NCBI RefSeq assembly: GCF_034652275.1
Contig: NZ_JAXIWG010000002.1
Coordinates: forward strand, 496,001-560,000
DNA from: Yoonia sp034652275
Lineage (GTDB): Bacteria; Pseudomonadota; Alphaproteobacteria; Rhodobacterales; Rhodobacteraceae
Direction of reading: 5' to 3'
Length of the DNA stretch: 64,000 nt
The translations under genes and the position numbers were made by a program. A model generated the notes under the pieces. That model did not search any database and was not told where the DNA came from. It saw only the letters and a list, made by a program, of their open reading frames with translations. Positions 36,584 to 44,889 of the stretch are shown here, in pieces; position 1 is the stretch's first letter; every line of letters starts with the position of its first letter.

Positions 36584-37491
36584 TGCGCGCCATCTGCCTT
36601 GTGGGCATCGGCAAGATCGCCGTTGACCAGCACGTGCCCGCCATCGCCGCCAGCCCCGATTGGGTGCTTGCGGCGACGGTCAGCCGCGCGGGGTCGGTGG
36701 ACGGCGTGCCCGCCTTTACCGATTTTGCGCAGATGCTGTCGGAACGGCCTGACATCGACACCGTCTCGCTCTGCCTGCCGCCGGTCCCGCGCTATGATTA
36801 CGCCGCCGCCGCCATCGCCGCAGGCCGCCATGTGATGCTGGAAAAACCCCCCGGCGCCACCTTGGCCGAGGTGCAGGCACTGGCTGCCATGGCGCAGGAT
36901 GCGGGTGTGACGCTCTATACCACATGGCACAGCCGGATGGCCAAAGGTGTCGCCCCCGCCAAGGCGTGGCTTGCGGACAAGACCATCACCGCCGCCCATA
37001 TCACCTGGAAAGAAGACGTGCGCCGCTGGCATCCGGGGCAGGACTGGGTGTTCGCACCGGGCGGCATGGGCGTGTTCGATCCGGGCAGCAATGCGCTGTC
37101 GATCATGACAGAGATCCTGCCGCAGCCCGTGCACCTGCGCCAGGCCGATCTTTATTTCCCCGCCAACCGCGACACGCCGATTGCCGCCGAACTGACATGG
37201 ACAGGCAATGTCACCGGCAGCTTCGACTGGCGGCAAACCGGCCCGCAAAGCTGGGATATCGTGGTGCAGACCGACAAAGGCACGCTGGCCTTGCACGACG
37301 GCGGTGCGCGGCTTGTGATTGATGGGAAAGACGTCGAATCTGGCGCCGACCGTGAATATCCCGCCCTTTATGACCGGATGGCGGAACTGGTGAAAACAGC
37401 GGCGTCAGAGGTCGATATCACCCCGATGATCCATGTCGCGGATGCGCTGACATTGGGCAAACGGCATGTGGTCGACGCTTTCGATTTCTGA
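36583..37491 (+). CDS. Gfo/Idh/MocA oxidoreductase, L-arabinose/D-galactose 1-dehydrogenase-like
   Basis: 302 residues. Rossmann start CLVGIGKIAVDQHVPAI, family motif MLEKPPGATLAE, and the segment WKEDVRRWHPGQDW followed by GGMGVFDPGSNALSI, which is typical of the Azospirillum L-arabinose and Pseudomonas D-galactose 1-dehydrogenases. It would oxidise the aldose to its lactone with NAD(P), upstream of the dehydratase. Lactonase and aldolase genes are not beside it. Confidence 0.87.
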   Translation: MRAICLVGIGKIAVDQHVPAIAASPDWVLAATVSRAGSVDGVPAFTDFAQMLSERPDIDTVSLCLPPVPRYDYAAAAIAAGRHVMLEKPPGATLAEVQALAAMAQDAGVTLYTTWHSRMAKGVAPAKAWLADKTITAAHITWKEDVRRWHPGQDWVFAPGGMGVFDPGSNALSIMTEILPQPVHLRQADLYFPANRDTPIAAELTWTGNVTGSFDWRQTGPQSWDIVVQTDKGTLALHDGGARLVIDGKDVESGADREYPALYDRMAELVKTAASEVDITPMIHVADALTLGKRHVVDAFDF

Positions 37492-37505
37492 CCAAACCCC
37501 TGCAT

Positions 37506-37535
37506 CTTCAGAGTAAAAATATCCCCGCCGGAGGC
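37506..37535 (-). repeat. Dispersed intergenic repeat, copy 3 (inverted)
   Basis: Read on the minus strand: GCCTCCGGCGGGGATATTTT then TACTCTGAAG. Same family as the copies at 4118, 10933 and 45677. It lies just after the aldose dehydrogenase stop. Confidence 0.65.
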
Positions 37536-37576
37536 CGCCCCGGAGGGGCGTCTGCGTGTTCACAAACTGCCAAAAA

Positions 37577-37592
37577 TTTACCATTTGATAAA
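37577..37592. promoter_or_regulatory. Possible RutR operator before preT
   Basis: TTTACCATTTGATAAA resembles the RutR consensus TTGACCANNTGGTCAA, keeping the spacing and most half-site bases. It lies 50 bases before the preT start, where a RutR site would be expected. Weaker than the site at 41672. Confidence 0.5.
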
Positions 37593-37641
37593 AAATAAAA
37601 CTGTGGCAGGCTGCTGGTGACACGCCAGACAGGATCCAGCC

Positions 37642-38970
37642 ATGTCCAACCCGATGACCCCCGGAATTGCAGCGGCCCGCTTGCCCGCTGAAACGCTTGC
37701 CCAGAACTTCGCCGACCTGCACGCTCCCCTTGACCGGCACGAAGCCCGCGTCGCGGCGGACCGGTGCTATTTCTGCTATGACGCGCCCTGCGTCACGGCC
37801 TGCCCGACCTCGATCGACATCCCGCTGTTCATCCGCCAGATCAGCACCGGCACGCCCGAGGCTGCGGCAAAAACGATCTTTGACCAGAACATCCTCGGCG
37901 GCATGTGCGCCCGCGTCTGCCCGACGGAGGATCTGTGCGAACAGGCCTGCGTGCGCGAAGCCGCCGAAGGCAAGCCGGTCGAGATCGGGCGGTTGCAGCG
38001 CTATGCCACCGATACGCTGATGGCCAAGCAGAGCCACCCTTATGACCGCGCGGCACCCACCGGCAAGACGGTTGCTGTCGTCGGCGCTGGCCCTGCGGGT
38101 CTGGCCTGCGCGCACCGTCTGGCGATGCATGGCCATGATGTGACGATCTTCGATGCGCAAACCAAACCCGGTGGGCTCAACGAATTCGGCATCGCCGCCT
38201 ATAAATCCACCGATGATTTCGCCGCCCGCGAGGTGGATTGGCTGATGGGCATCGGCGGCATCACCCTGCAAACCGGCAAGGCGCTGGGCCGCGATCTGTC
38301 GCTCGACGCGCTGGCGGAAGATTTCGACGCCGTGTTCCTTGCTGTCGGACTTGGTGGCGTCAATGCGCTGCGCACCGCAGGCGAGGACAAGGACGGCGTC
38401 TACAACGCCGTCGATTTCATCGCCGAACTGCGACAGGCGAGCGACCTGACCAGCCTGCCCGTTGGTCGCGATGTCGTGGTCATCGGCGGTGGCATGACGG
38501 CGGTGGATGCCGCAGTGCAATCCAGATTGCTGGGCGCGCAGAACGTGACCATCGCCTATCGGCGCGGACGCGAGGCGATGAGTGCCAGCCGCTATGAACA
38601 GGACCTTGCCGCGTCCCACGGCGTGCGGCTCTTGTTCAACGTCCAGCCCGTCGCGATCCACGGCAATGGTGCAGTGCGCGAGGTCGAACTGGAGTACACC
38701 GCCGACACCGGCGCGGGGCTGCAAGGCACCGGTGAAACCATCCGCCTGCCCGTCGACCAGCTATTCAAAGCCATCGGCCAGACGCTGGTCACCGATGCGG
38801 GGTTGGAACTTGACGGGCGCAAGATCGCGGTGACTGGGGCCGGACGCACCAGCCGCGCCGGTGTCTGGGCCGGTGGTGATTGCGCCAGCGGTGGCGACGA
38901 TCTGACCGTGACCGCCGTGGCCGAAGGGCGCGATGCGGCGATGGATATCCACGCGGCTTTGACCGCTTGA
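37642..38970 (+). CDS. preT: NAD-dependent dihydropyrimidine dehydrogenase, PreT subunit
   Basis: 442 residues. An N-terminal ferredoxin-like region binds two iron-sulfur clusters (CYFCYDAPCVTACPTSIDIP and CARVCPTEDLCEQACV). Then come an FAD site (VAVVGAGPAGLACAHRLA) and an NAD site (VVVIGGGMTAVDAAVQS), ending with AGGDCASGGD. It passes electrons between NAD(H) and PreA for reduction of uracil and thymine. Followed by a palindrome pair and then preA. Confidence 0.95.
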   Translation: MSNPMTPGIAAARLPAETLAQNFADLHAPLDRHEARVAADRCYFCYDAPCVTACPTSIDIPLFIRQISTGTPEAAAKTIFDQNILGGMCARVCPTEDLCEQACVREAAEGKPVEIGRLQRYATDTLMAKQSHPYDRAAPTGKTVAVVGAGPAGLACAHRLAMHGHDVTIFDAQTKPGGLNEFGIAAYKSTDDFAAREVDWLMGIGGITLQTGKALGRDLSLDALAEDFDAVFLAVGLGGVNALRTAGEDKDGVYNAVDFIAELRQASDLTSLPVGRDVVVIGGGMTAVDAAVQSRLLGAQNVTIAYRRGREAMSASRYEQDLAASHGVRLLFNVQPVAIHGNGAVREVELEYTADTGAGLQGTGETIRLPVDQLFKAIGQTLVTDAGLELDGRKIAVTGAGRTSRAGVWAGGDCASGGDDLTVTAVAEGRDAAMDIHAALTA

Positions 38971-38980
38971 ACGCAACGGC

Positions 38981-39044
38981 GTCCCGGGCCCGACCCGGGA
39001 CCTTTCACATCACCGCTCGCGAGGTCCCGGGTCAAGCCCGGGAC
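38981..39044. repeat. Inverted pair of 22-nt palindromes in the preT-preA gap
   Basis: GTCCCGGGCCCGACCCGGGACC (38981-39002) and the near-complement at 39023-39044 (two differences) face each other across 20 bases. Each half is itself a hairpin, so the pair looks like a BIME/REPIN-type element. Similar units flank the GIY-YIG gene at 42984-43412. Confidence 0.8.
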
Positions 39045-39069
39045 GGGGCGGACAGCAAAGGACAAAGCC

Positions 39070-40374
39070 ATGGCTGATCTGACGACGAATTTTCTGGGCA
39101 TCAAAAGCCCCAACCCGTTCTGGCTGGCCTCTGCCCCGCCTACGGACAAGGAATACAACGTCCGCCGCGCCTTCGAGGCCGGCTGGGGCGGTGTTGTGTG
39201 GAAAACGCTTGGCTCCGAAGGGCCACCCGTCGTCAACGTCAACGGCCCGCGCTATGGCGCGATCTATGGCGCTGACCGGCGCCTGTTGGGGCTGAACAAC
39301 ATCGAACTGATCACCGACCGCCCCTTGCAGACCAACCTTGACGAGATAACCCGCGTCAAGGCCGACTATCCTGACCGCGCGATGATCGTCTCGATCATGG
39401 TGCCCTGTGAAGAACAGGCGTGGAAAGACATCCTGCCGCGCGTGGCCGAAACCGGTGCCGACGGGATCGAGCTGAACTTCGGCTGCCCGCATGGCATGTC
39501 CGAACGCGGCATGGGGGCTGCGGTCGGGCAGGTGCCCGAATATATCGAAATGGTCACGCGCTGGTGCAAGCAGTATTACGACAAGCCCGTGATCGTGAAA
39601 CTGACGCCCAATATCACCGATATCCGCAAACCTGCGGCTGCTGCGATGCGCGGCGGGGCCGATGCGGTCAGCCTGATCAACACGATCAATTCGATCACCT
39701 CTGTGAACCTCGACACCATGTCGCCCGAACCCTCGATTGATGGCAAAGGATCGCATGGCGGCTATTGCGGTCCGGCGGTAAAACCGATCGCGCTGTCGAT
39801 GGTGTCCGAAATCGCGCGCCATCCCGACACGCGCGGCCTGCCCATCAGTGGCATCGGCGGCGTGACCACGTGGCGCGACGCGGCGGAATACATAAGCCTT
39901 GGCTGCGGCAATGTGCAGGTCTGCACCGCCGTGATGACCTATGGTTTCAAGGTCGTGCAGGAAATGATCAGCGGTCTGTCGGACTGGATGGATGAAAAAG
40001 GCTATACCTCGGTTGAACAGGTCGTTGGCCGCGCGGTGCCGAACGTCACCGACTGGCAGTATCTGAACCTGAACTATGTCGCGAAGGCCAAGATCAATCA
40101 GGACGATTGCATCAAATGCGGCCGCTGCTATGCCGCCTGCGAGGATACCAGCCATCAGGCGATTGCGATGTCCGCAGACCGCACCTTCACCGTGATTGAT
40201 GAGGAATGCGTCGCCTGCAACCTCTGCGTCGATGTCTGCCCCGTCGAGAATTGCATTACGATGGAAGCGATGGAACCGGGTCAAGTCGATCCGCGTACCG
40301 GCAAGGTCGTGCAGAAGGAGTACGCCAACTGGACGACGCATCCCAACAATCCGGGCGCTGTGGCGGCGGAGTAA
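39070..40374 (+). CDS. preA: NAD-dependent dihydropyrimidine dehydrogenase, PreA subunit
   Basis: 434 residues. The FMN barrel of the dihydroorotate-dehydrogenase type carries NPFWLASAPPTDKEYN, ELNFGCPHGMSERGMG, the substrate-loop Asn in NTINSITSVN and ISGIGGVTTWRDAAEYI. At the C-terminus are two 4Fe-4S motifs (CIKCGRCYAACEDT and CVACNLCVDVCPVENC). It is the catalytic subunit reducing uracil or thymine to the dihydro form. Confidence 0.96.
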   Translation: MADLTTNFLGIKSPNPFWLASAPPTDKEYNVRRAFEAGWGGVVWKTLGSEGPPVVNVNGPRYGAIYGADRRLLGLNNIELITDRPLQTNLDEITRVKADYPDRAMIVSIMVPCEEQAWKDILPRVAETGADGIELNFGCPHGMSERGMGAAVGQVPEYIEMVTRWCKQYYDKPVIVKLTPNITDIRKPAAAAMRGGADAVSLINTINSITSVNLDTMSPEPSIDGKGSHGGYCGPAVKPIALSMVSEIARHPDTRGLPISGIGGVTTWRDAAEYISLGCGNVQVCTAVMTYGFKVVQEMISGLSDWMDEKGYTSVEQVVGRAVPNVTDWQYLNLNYVAKAKINQDDCIKCGRCYAACEDTSHQAIAMSADRTFTVIDEECVACNLCVDVCPVENCITMEAMEPGQVDPRTGKVVQKEYANWTTHPNNPGAVAAE

Positions 40375-40377
40375 CTC

Positions 40378-40923
40378 TTACCAATAGCCTGGATCGTTCA
40401 GCGCTGGCACACAAGACACCGGCCCCGCCAGTTTCGGCAACGGGGCCGGTGTCAGCGATTGCGCGACCCAGCCATGCGGGAATTGCAGCGCAAAAGGCGC
40501 TGCAAGATCGTCCGGCGCGACGGCCACGAATCCTGTGCGTCCGTAAAAGGCCGGATCGCCGTAGGTTACGGCGACCGCAGCGCCTACGGCGCGCAGTTGG
40601 GCAAGGCCGTGCAGGATCAACTGCTGGCCGATCCCCTGTTTCTGCCGCGCCGCGGCAACCGCCATCGGCGACAAGATGAATACATCGCAGGGATCGTCAG
40701 CGTAGCTCAGCCGCGAAAAGATTGAGGCAGCAATCATGTCTGGCCCGTCCCATGCGCAAAAAGCATGCAGGTCTTTGGGTGGGGTTGTGGCCAGTAGGCG
40801 CGCGGCCAGCCCGCCGACCATCGCGCCTTCCTCGGCGCCTTCGGAGGCGGCAAAGGTTGTGGCGACCAATGCAGATAGAGTGGGGTGATGCGCGCTGCCG
40901 GGCTTTGAGAACCGGAGTGTCAT
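40378..40923 (-). CDS. GNAT-family N-acetyltransferase (YhbS-like)
   Basis: 181 residues. The acetyl-CoA loop is seen as VAAARQKQGIGQQLILHGL (Q/R-x-x-G-x-G/A), followed by YGDPAFYGRTGF, the usual YhbS-type strand. The acceptor is unknown. It overlaps rutR by four bases (ATGA) and so is likely co-expressed with it, although a link to pyrimidine use is not evident. Confidence 0.87.
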   Translation of the reverse strand: MTLRFSKPGSAHHPTLSALVATTFAASEGAEEGAMVGGLAARLLATTPPKDLHAFCAWDGPDMIAASIFSRLSYADDPCDVFILSPMAVAAARQKQGIGQQLILHGLAQLRAVGAAVAVTYGDPAFYGRTGFVAVAPDDLAAPFALQFPHGWVAQSLTPAPLPKLAGPVSCVPALNDPGYW

Positions 40924-41546
40924 TCGGCTTTTCCGTCCGCTTGCGTTGGCGTCAACAACTTGTCATAAAGCTGATCGAGAAATACCGCCGCGCCGTCATA
41001 TGGGGCGCGGTCGCCCAGCACCGCGCGCACCTGTACGTCGAAATCGGCGTAATGCTGGGTCAGCGCCCAGATCGAAAAGATCAGATGATAGGGGTCGACA
41101 GGCGCGATCTTGCCTGCGTCGGCCCAGCCTTGGATGATAACGGCCTTTTCATCGACAAGATGCTTCAGATCGTTGCGCAGGATGCCCTCGATCCATGGCG
41201 CGCCTTGCAGGATTTCGTTGGCGAACAGGCGGCTTTCGCGTGGGAAGTCCTTGCTCAATGCCAGTTTGCGCCGGACATAGGCGCTGATTTCCTGCACGGG
41301 ATCACCTGACGCATCAAGCGCCTTCAACGGATCAAGCCAGTTCTCCAGCAGACGTTCAAGCAGGGCGGTATGGATCGCCTCTTTCGACGGAAAGTAGTAG
41401 AGCAGGTTGGGTTTCGACAGCCCAGCCGCCTCGGCGATCTGGTCCAGCGTGGTGCCGCGAAAGCCGTATTGCGAAAACACGTCCAGCCCCGCCGACAGGA
41501 TTGCTGCCCGATTGCGTTTCTGGATTCGGGTCGGCGCTTTGGTCAT
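40920..41546 (-). CDS. rutR: TetR-family pyrimidine regulator
   Basis: 208 residues. The N-terminal helix-turn-helix (GFRGTTLDQIAEAAGLSKPN followed by LLYYFPSKEAI) and the C-terminal RutR/YcdC-type domain (RESRLFANEILQGAPWIE, ALTQHYADFDVQV) match RutR, the uracil- and thymine-responsive repressor. A near-consensus RutR operator lies between this gene and the divergent carbamoyl-amino-acid hydrolase gene, and a weaker one precedes preT. Confidence 0.93.
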   Translation of the reverse strand: MTKAPTRIQKRNRAAILSAGLDVFSQYGFRGTTLDQIAEAAGLSKPNLLYYFPSKEAIHTALLERLLENWLDPLKALDASGDPVQEISAYVRRKLALSKDFPRESRLFANEILQGAPWIEGILRNDLKHLVDEKAVIIQGWADAGKIAPVDPYHLIFSIWALTQHYADFDVQVRAVLGDRAPYDGAAVFLDQLYDKLLTPTQADGKAE

Positions 41547-41671
41547 GATCGTGTTCTGCCTAATTTAGAGGCTGGACGGCCCGCCCGCTGTCTGCTTCGC
41601 TCGCATAACCAGCATTTGCCGAAACATCACGCGGAAAACTTGACTGGTTGCCAACCTCTGTTAGCGTTCTT

Positions 41672-41687
41672 TTGACCGTTTGGTCAA
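41672..41687. promoter_or_regulatory. RutR operator
   Basis: TTGACCGTTTGGTCAA has both half-sites of the RutR consensus TTGACCANNTGGTCAA exactly. It lies 126 bases upstream of rutR and 25 bases before the divergent hydrolase gene, so it can control both. Confidence 0.85.
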
Positions 41688-41712
41688 ACCAAGAAAAAGA
41701 CTGGAGAGCCCG

Positions 41713-42963
41713 ATGCCATCCCCCGCAGAGAACCTCAAGATCAATGGCGCGCGTCTGTGGGACAGCCTGATGGAGATGGCCAAGATCGGCCCCGGTGTGG
41801 CGGGTGGCAACAACCGCCAGACCCTGACCGATGAAGACAGCGAAGGCCGCCACCTGTTCCAGAAATGGTGCGAGGCGGCGGGCTGCACCATGGGCGTGGA
41901 CGAGATCGGCAATATGTTCGCCCGTCGCGAAGGCACCGACCCCGACGCGCTGCCGGTCTATGTCGGATCGCATCTGGATACCCAGCCGACGGGCGGCAAA
42001 TATGACGGGGTGCTGGGGGTTCTGGGCGGGCTGGAGGTGATCCGCACGCTGAACGATCTGGATATCAAGACCAAACACCCCATCGTCGTGACCAACTGGA
42101 CGAACGAGGAAGGCACGCGGTACGCCCCCGCGATGCTGGCCTCGGGCGTATTTGCGGGCAAACATGCGCTGGATTGGGCGCTGGACCGCGTGGACGCCAA
42201 AGGCAAACGGTTCGGGGACGAGCTGGAACGCATCGGCTGGAAAGGCACGGAAAAAGTGGGCGACCGCAAGATGCACGCCTTCTTTGAACTGCATATCGAA
42301 CAGGGTCCGATATTGGAGGCCGAAGGCAAGCAGATCGGCGTTGTCACGCATGGGCAGGGCCTGCGCTGGGTGCAATGCACGGTGACCGGCAAGGAAAGCC
42401 ATACCGGATCGACGCCCATGCATATGCGCAAGAACGCAGGGCGCGGTCTGGCGCTGATTACCGAACTCGTCCACGAGATCGCGATGAAGCACCAGCCCAA
42501 TGCGGTGGGGGCGATCGGGCATATTGACGTCTATCCCAACAGCCGCAACATCATTCCGGGCAAGGTGGTGTTTACCGTCGATCTGCGCACGCATCTGCTG
42601 GACAAGCTGAACGCGATGGTCGCCGAACTGATGGACCGCGCGCCGCAGCTTTGCGCCGATATCGGCGTGACGTTCGAGGCAGAGATCGTGGGCCAGTTCG
42701 ACCCGCCCGCCTTTGATGAAACCTGTGTCGCCGCCGTGCGCAATGCGGCGGAACGGTTGGGCTATAGCCACATGGATATCGTCTCGGGCGCGGGGCATGA
42801 TGCCTGCTGGATCAATGATCTGTATCCGACCGCGATGATTATGTGTCCCTGCGTCGATGGGTTGAGCCATAACGAGGCCGAAGAAATCTCGCCCGAATGG
42901 GCGGCTGCGGGCGCGGATGTGCTGTTTCACGCGGTGGTCGAAACGGCGGAGATTGTGGCGTGA
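41713..42963 (+). CDS. Zn-dependent N-carbamoyl-amino-acid hydrolase (beta-ureidopropionase-like, M20 family)
   Basis: 416 residues from the ATG just after the RutR operator. M20 metallohydrolase motifs: VYVGSHLDTQPTGGKYDGVL, TNWTNEEGTRYAP, FFELHIEQGPILEAEG, GKESHTGSTPMHMR and SGAGHDACWI. In this context it should cleave N-carbamoyl-beta-alanine (or the thymine analogue) to the beta-amino acid, CO2 and ammonia, the last step of reductive pyrimidine breakdown. Related enzymes act on allantoate or N-carbamoyl-L-amino acids. Confidence 0.92.
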   Translation: MPSPAENLKINGARLWDSLMEMAKIGPGVAGGNNRQTLTDEDSEGRHLFQKWCEAAGCTMGVDEIGNMFARREGTDPDALPVYVGSHLDTQPTGGKYDGVLGVLGGLEVIRTLNDLDIKTKHPIVVTNWTNEEGTRYAPAMLASGVFAGKHALDWALDRVDAKGKRFGDELERIGWKGTEKVGDRKMHAFFELHIEQGPILEAEGKQIGVVTHGQGLRWVQCTVTGKESHTGSTPMHMRKNAGRGLALITELVHEIAMKHQPNAVGAIGHIDVYPNSRNIIPGKVVFTVDLRTHLLDKLNAMVAELMDRAPQLCADIGVTFEAEIVGQFDPPAFDETCVAAVRNAAERLGYSHMDIVSGAGHDACWINDLYPTAMIMCPCVDGLSHNEAEEISPEWAAAGADVLFHAVVETAEIVA

Positions 42964-42983
42964 GCGTGGTTGCATACCTCTCC

Positions 42984-43047
42984 GCCCCGGACGTGATCCG
43001 GGGCCTCGTCCCCCGGTTAGCGGGAGGCCCCGGATCAGGTCCGGGGC
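42984..43047. repeat. Inverted pair of 24-nt palindromes before the GIY-YIG gene
   Basis: The unit at 42984-43007 (GCCCCGGACGTGATCCGGGG then CCTC) is repeated in inverse orientation at 43024-43047 with one difference; the spacer is 16 bases. Each unit can also fold alone. Very similar in plan to the pair at 38981-39044. Confidence 0.82.
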
Positions 43048-43095
43048 GTGATGCGCATTTACCTCTTATTCATCATGAGCGGCCAAAGTCGGGCC

Positions 43096-43380
43096 ATGAC
43101 CCACTTCGTCTACATCATGGCCTCCCGCCCGAATGGTGCGATCTACATCGGTCGCACGCGAGACCTGCAGTCCCGCGTGCAACACCACCGCGACGGACGA
43201 TCCGCGCATACGGCGAAATACAAGATCAAGACGCTGGTCTGGTTCGAAACGCACGACGACTTCGACACCAGCCTGCGCCGCGAACGCGCGATCAAGCGGT
43301 GGCGGCGCGCATGGAAAAACCAACTGATCCACACGGCCAATCCGCATTGGCAGGACATCACCATCCATATCCCTGTCTGA
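43096..43380 (+). CDS. Small GIY-YIG endonuclease family protein
   Basis: 94 residues from the ATG before THFVYIMASRPNG. The motif VYIMAS...AIYIGRTRDL is the GIY-YIG core; the catalytic Arg is in SRVQHHRDG and the Glu in RRERAIKRWRR. It belongs to the one-domain UPF0213/YhbQ-like group, whose role is unknown. It interrupts the hydrolase-dihydropyrimidinase order and sits between palindromic units, which suggests insertion as a cassette. Longer starts upstream would run into the repeat. Confidence 0.87.
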   Translation: MTHFVYIMASRPNGAIYIGRTRDLQSRVQHHRDGRSAHTAKYKIKTLVWFETHDDFDTSLRRERAIKRWRRAWKNQLIHTANPHWQDITIHIPV

Positions 43381-43390
43381 TCCGGGCACA

Positions 43391-43412
43391 GGTCCCGACT
43401 TTGGGCCGGGAC
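43391..43412. repeat. Single 22-nt palindrome after the GIY-YIG gene
   Basis: GGTCCCGACTTTGGGCCGGGAC begins 10 bases after the GIY-YIG stop and shares its outer bases (GGTCCCG...CCGGGAC) with the unit at 39023-39044. Confidence 0.65.
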
Positions 43413-43434
43413 GGGTGAAGACAGGGAGAGACCA

Positions 43435-44889
43435 ATGACCACAGTCATCAAGAACGGCACCATCGTCACGGCGGATTTGACCTATAAGGCGGATGTCCTG
43501 ATCGACGGGGGCAAGATCATCGAGATCGGGCAGAACCTGCAAGGCGACGAACAGCTCGACGCCACGGGCTGCTATGTCATGCCGGGCGGGATCGACCCGC
43601 ATACGCATCTGGAAATGCCCTTCATGGGCACCTATTCGGCGGATGATTTCGAATCCGGCACGCGCGCCGCGCTGTCCGGCGGCACCACGATGGTCGTGGA
43701 TTTCGCGCTGCCGGCCCCCGGTCAGGGCCTGCATGACGCCTTGCAGATGTGGGACAACAAGTCGGGCCGCGCGTCTTGCGACTATTCCTTCCACATGGCG
43801 GTGACATGGTGGGGCGAGCAGGTTTTCAACGAGATGGAAAGCGTCGTCCGCGACCGTGGCATCAACACCTTCAAGCATTTCATGGCCTATAAAGGCGCCT
43901 TGATGGTGAATGACGACGAAATGTATGCGTCCTTCGCCCGTCTCGCCTCGCTTGGGGCCATCGCGATGGTTCATGCCGAAAACGGCGATGTGGTCGCGGA
44001 ACTCTCCGCCAAGTTGCTGGCCGAGGGCAACACCGGGCCAGAGGCGCATGCCTATTCCCGCCCTCCGCAGGTCGAGGGCGAGGCGGCGAACCGCGCCATC
44101 ATGATCGCCGACATGACCGGCGTGCCGCTTTATATCGTCCACGTCTCTTGCGAAGAAGCGCACGAGGCCATCCGGCGTGCGCGGATGCAGGGCAAACGCG
44201 TCTGGGGTGAACCGTTGATCCAGCATCTGACCTTGGACGAAAGCGAATATTTCAATCAGGACTGGGACCATGCCGCGCGCCGCGTCATGTCGCCGCCGTT
44301 CCGCAACAAGATGCATCAGGACAGCCTCTGGGCCGGTCTGCAATCCGGCAGTTTGTCGGTGGTGGCGACGGATCATTGCGCCTTTACCACGGCGCAGAAA
44401 CGCTATGGCGTGGGTGATTTCACCAAGATCCCGAACGGGACGGGCGGGCTGGAGGACCGGATGCCGATGCTCTGGACGCATGGCGTGCGGACAGGGCGGC
44501 TGACGCTGAACGAATTTGTCGCCGTGACATCCACCAATATCGCCAAGATCCTGAACTGCTATCCGCGCAAAGGTGCGGTGCTGGTGGGTGCGGATGCCGA
44601 TCTGGTGGTCTGGGACCCTGAAAAGTCCAAGACGATCATGGCGAAGTCCCAGCAATCCGCTATCGACTACAACGTCTTTGAGGGCAAAGAGGTGACGGGT
44701 CTGCCGCGCTTTACCCTGACACGCGGCCATGTCGCGGTGCATGACGGCGAGATCCGCACGCGCGAAGGGCATGGGCAATTCATCAAGCGCGCGCCTAACA
44801 CGCCGACAAACACCGCCCTGTCGAAATGGAAAGAACTGACGGCCCCCCGCCCTGTCGAGCGGACGGGCATTCCCGCGACGGGGGTTTGA
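43435..44889 (+). CDS. hydA: Dihydropyrimidinase
   Basis: 484 residues. Metal and active-site features: GGIDPHTHLEMPFMG, the lysine to be carboxylated in FKHFMAYKGALMV, IVHVSCEEA and VATDHCAFTTAQK. It opens the ring of dihydrouracil or dihydrothymine to the N-carbamoyl beta-amino acid, between PreTA and the M20 hydrolase. The next gene starts on its stop codon (TGATG). Confidence 0.96.
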   Translation: MTTVIKNGTIVTADLTYKADVLIDGGKIIEIGQNLQGDEQLDATGCYVMPGGIDPHTHLEMPFMGTYSADDFESGTRAALSGGTTMVVDFALPAPGQGLHDALQMWDNKSGRASCDYSFHMAVTWWGEQVFNEMESVVRDRGINTFKHFMAYKGALMVNDDEMYASFARLASLGAIAMVHAENGDVVAELSAKLLAEGNTGPEAHAYSRPPQVEGEAANRAIMIADMTGVPLYIVHVSCEEAHEAIRRARMQGKRVWGEPLIQHLTLDESEYFNQDWDHAARRVMSPPFRNKMHQDSLWAGLQSGSLSVVATDHCAFTTAQKRYGVGDFTKIPNGTGGLEDRMPMLWTHGVRTGRLTLNEFVAVTSTNIAKILNCYPRKGAVLVGADADLVVWDPEKSKTIMAKSQQSAIDYNVFEGKEVTGLPRFTLTRGHVAVHDGEIRTREGHGQFIKRAPNTPTNTALSKWKELTAPRPVERTGIPATGV

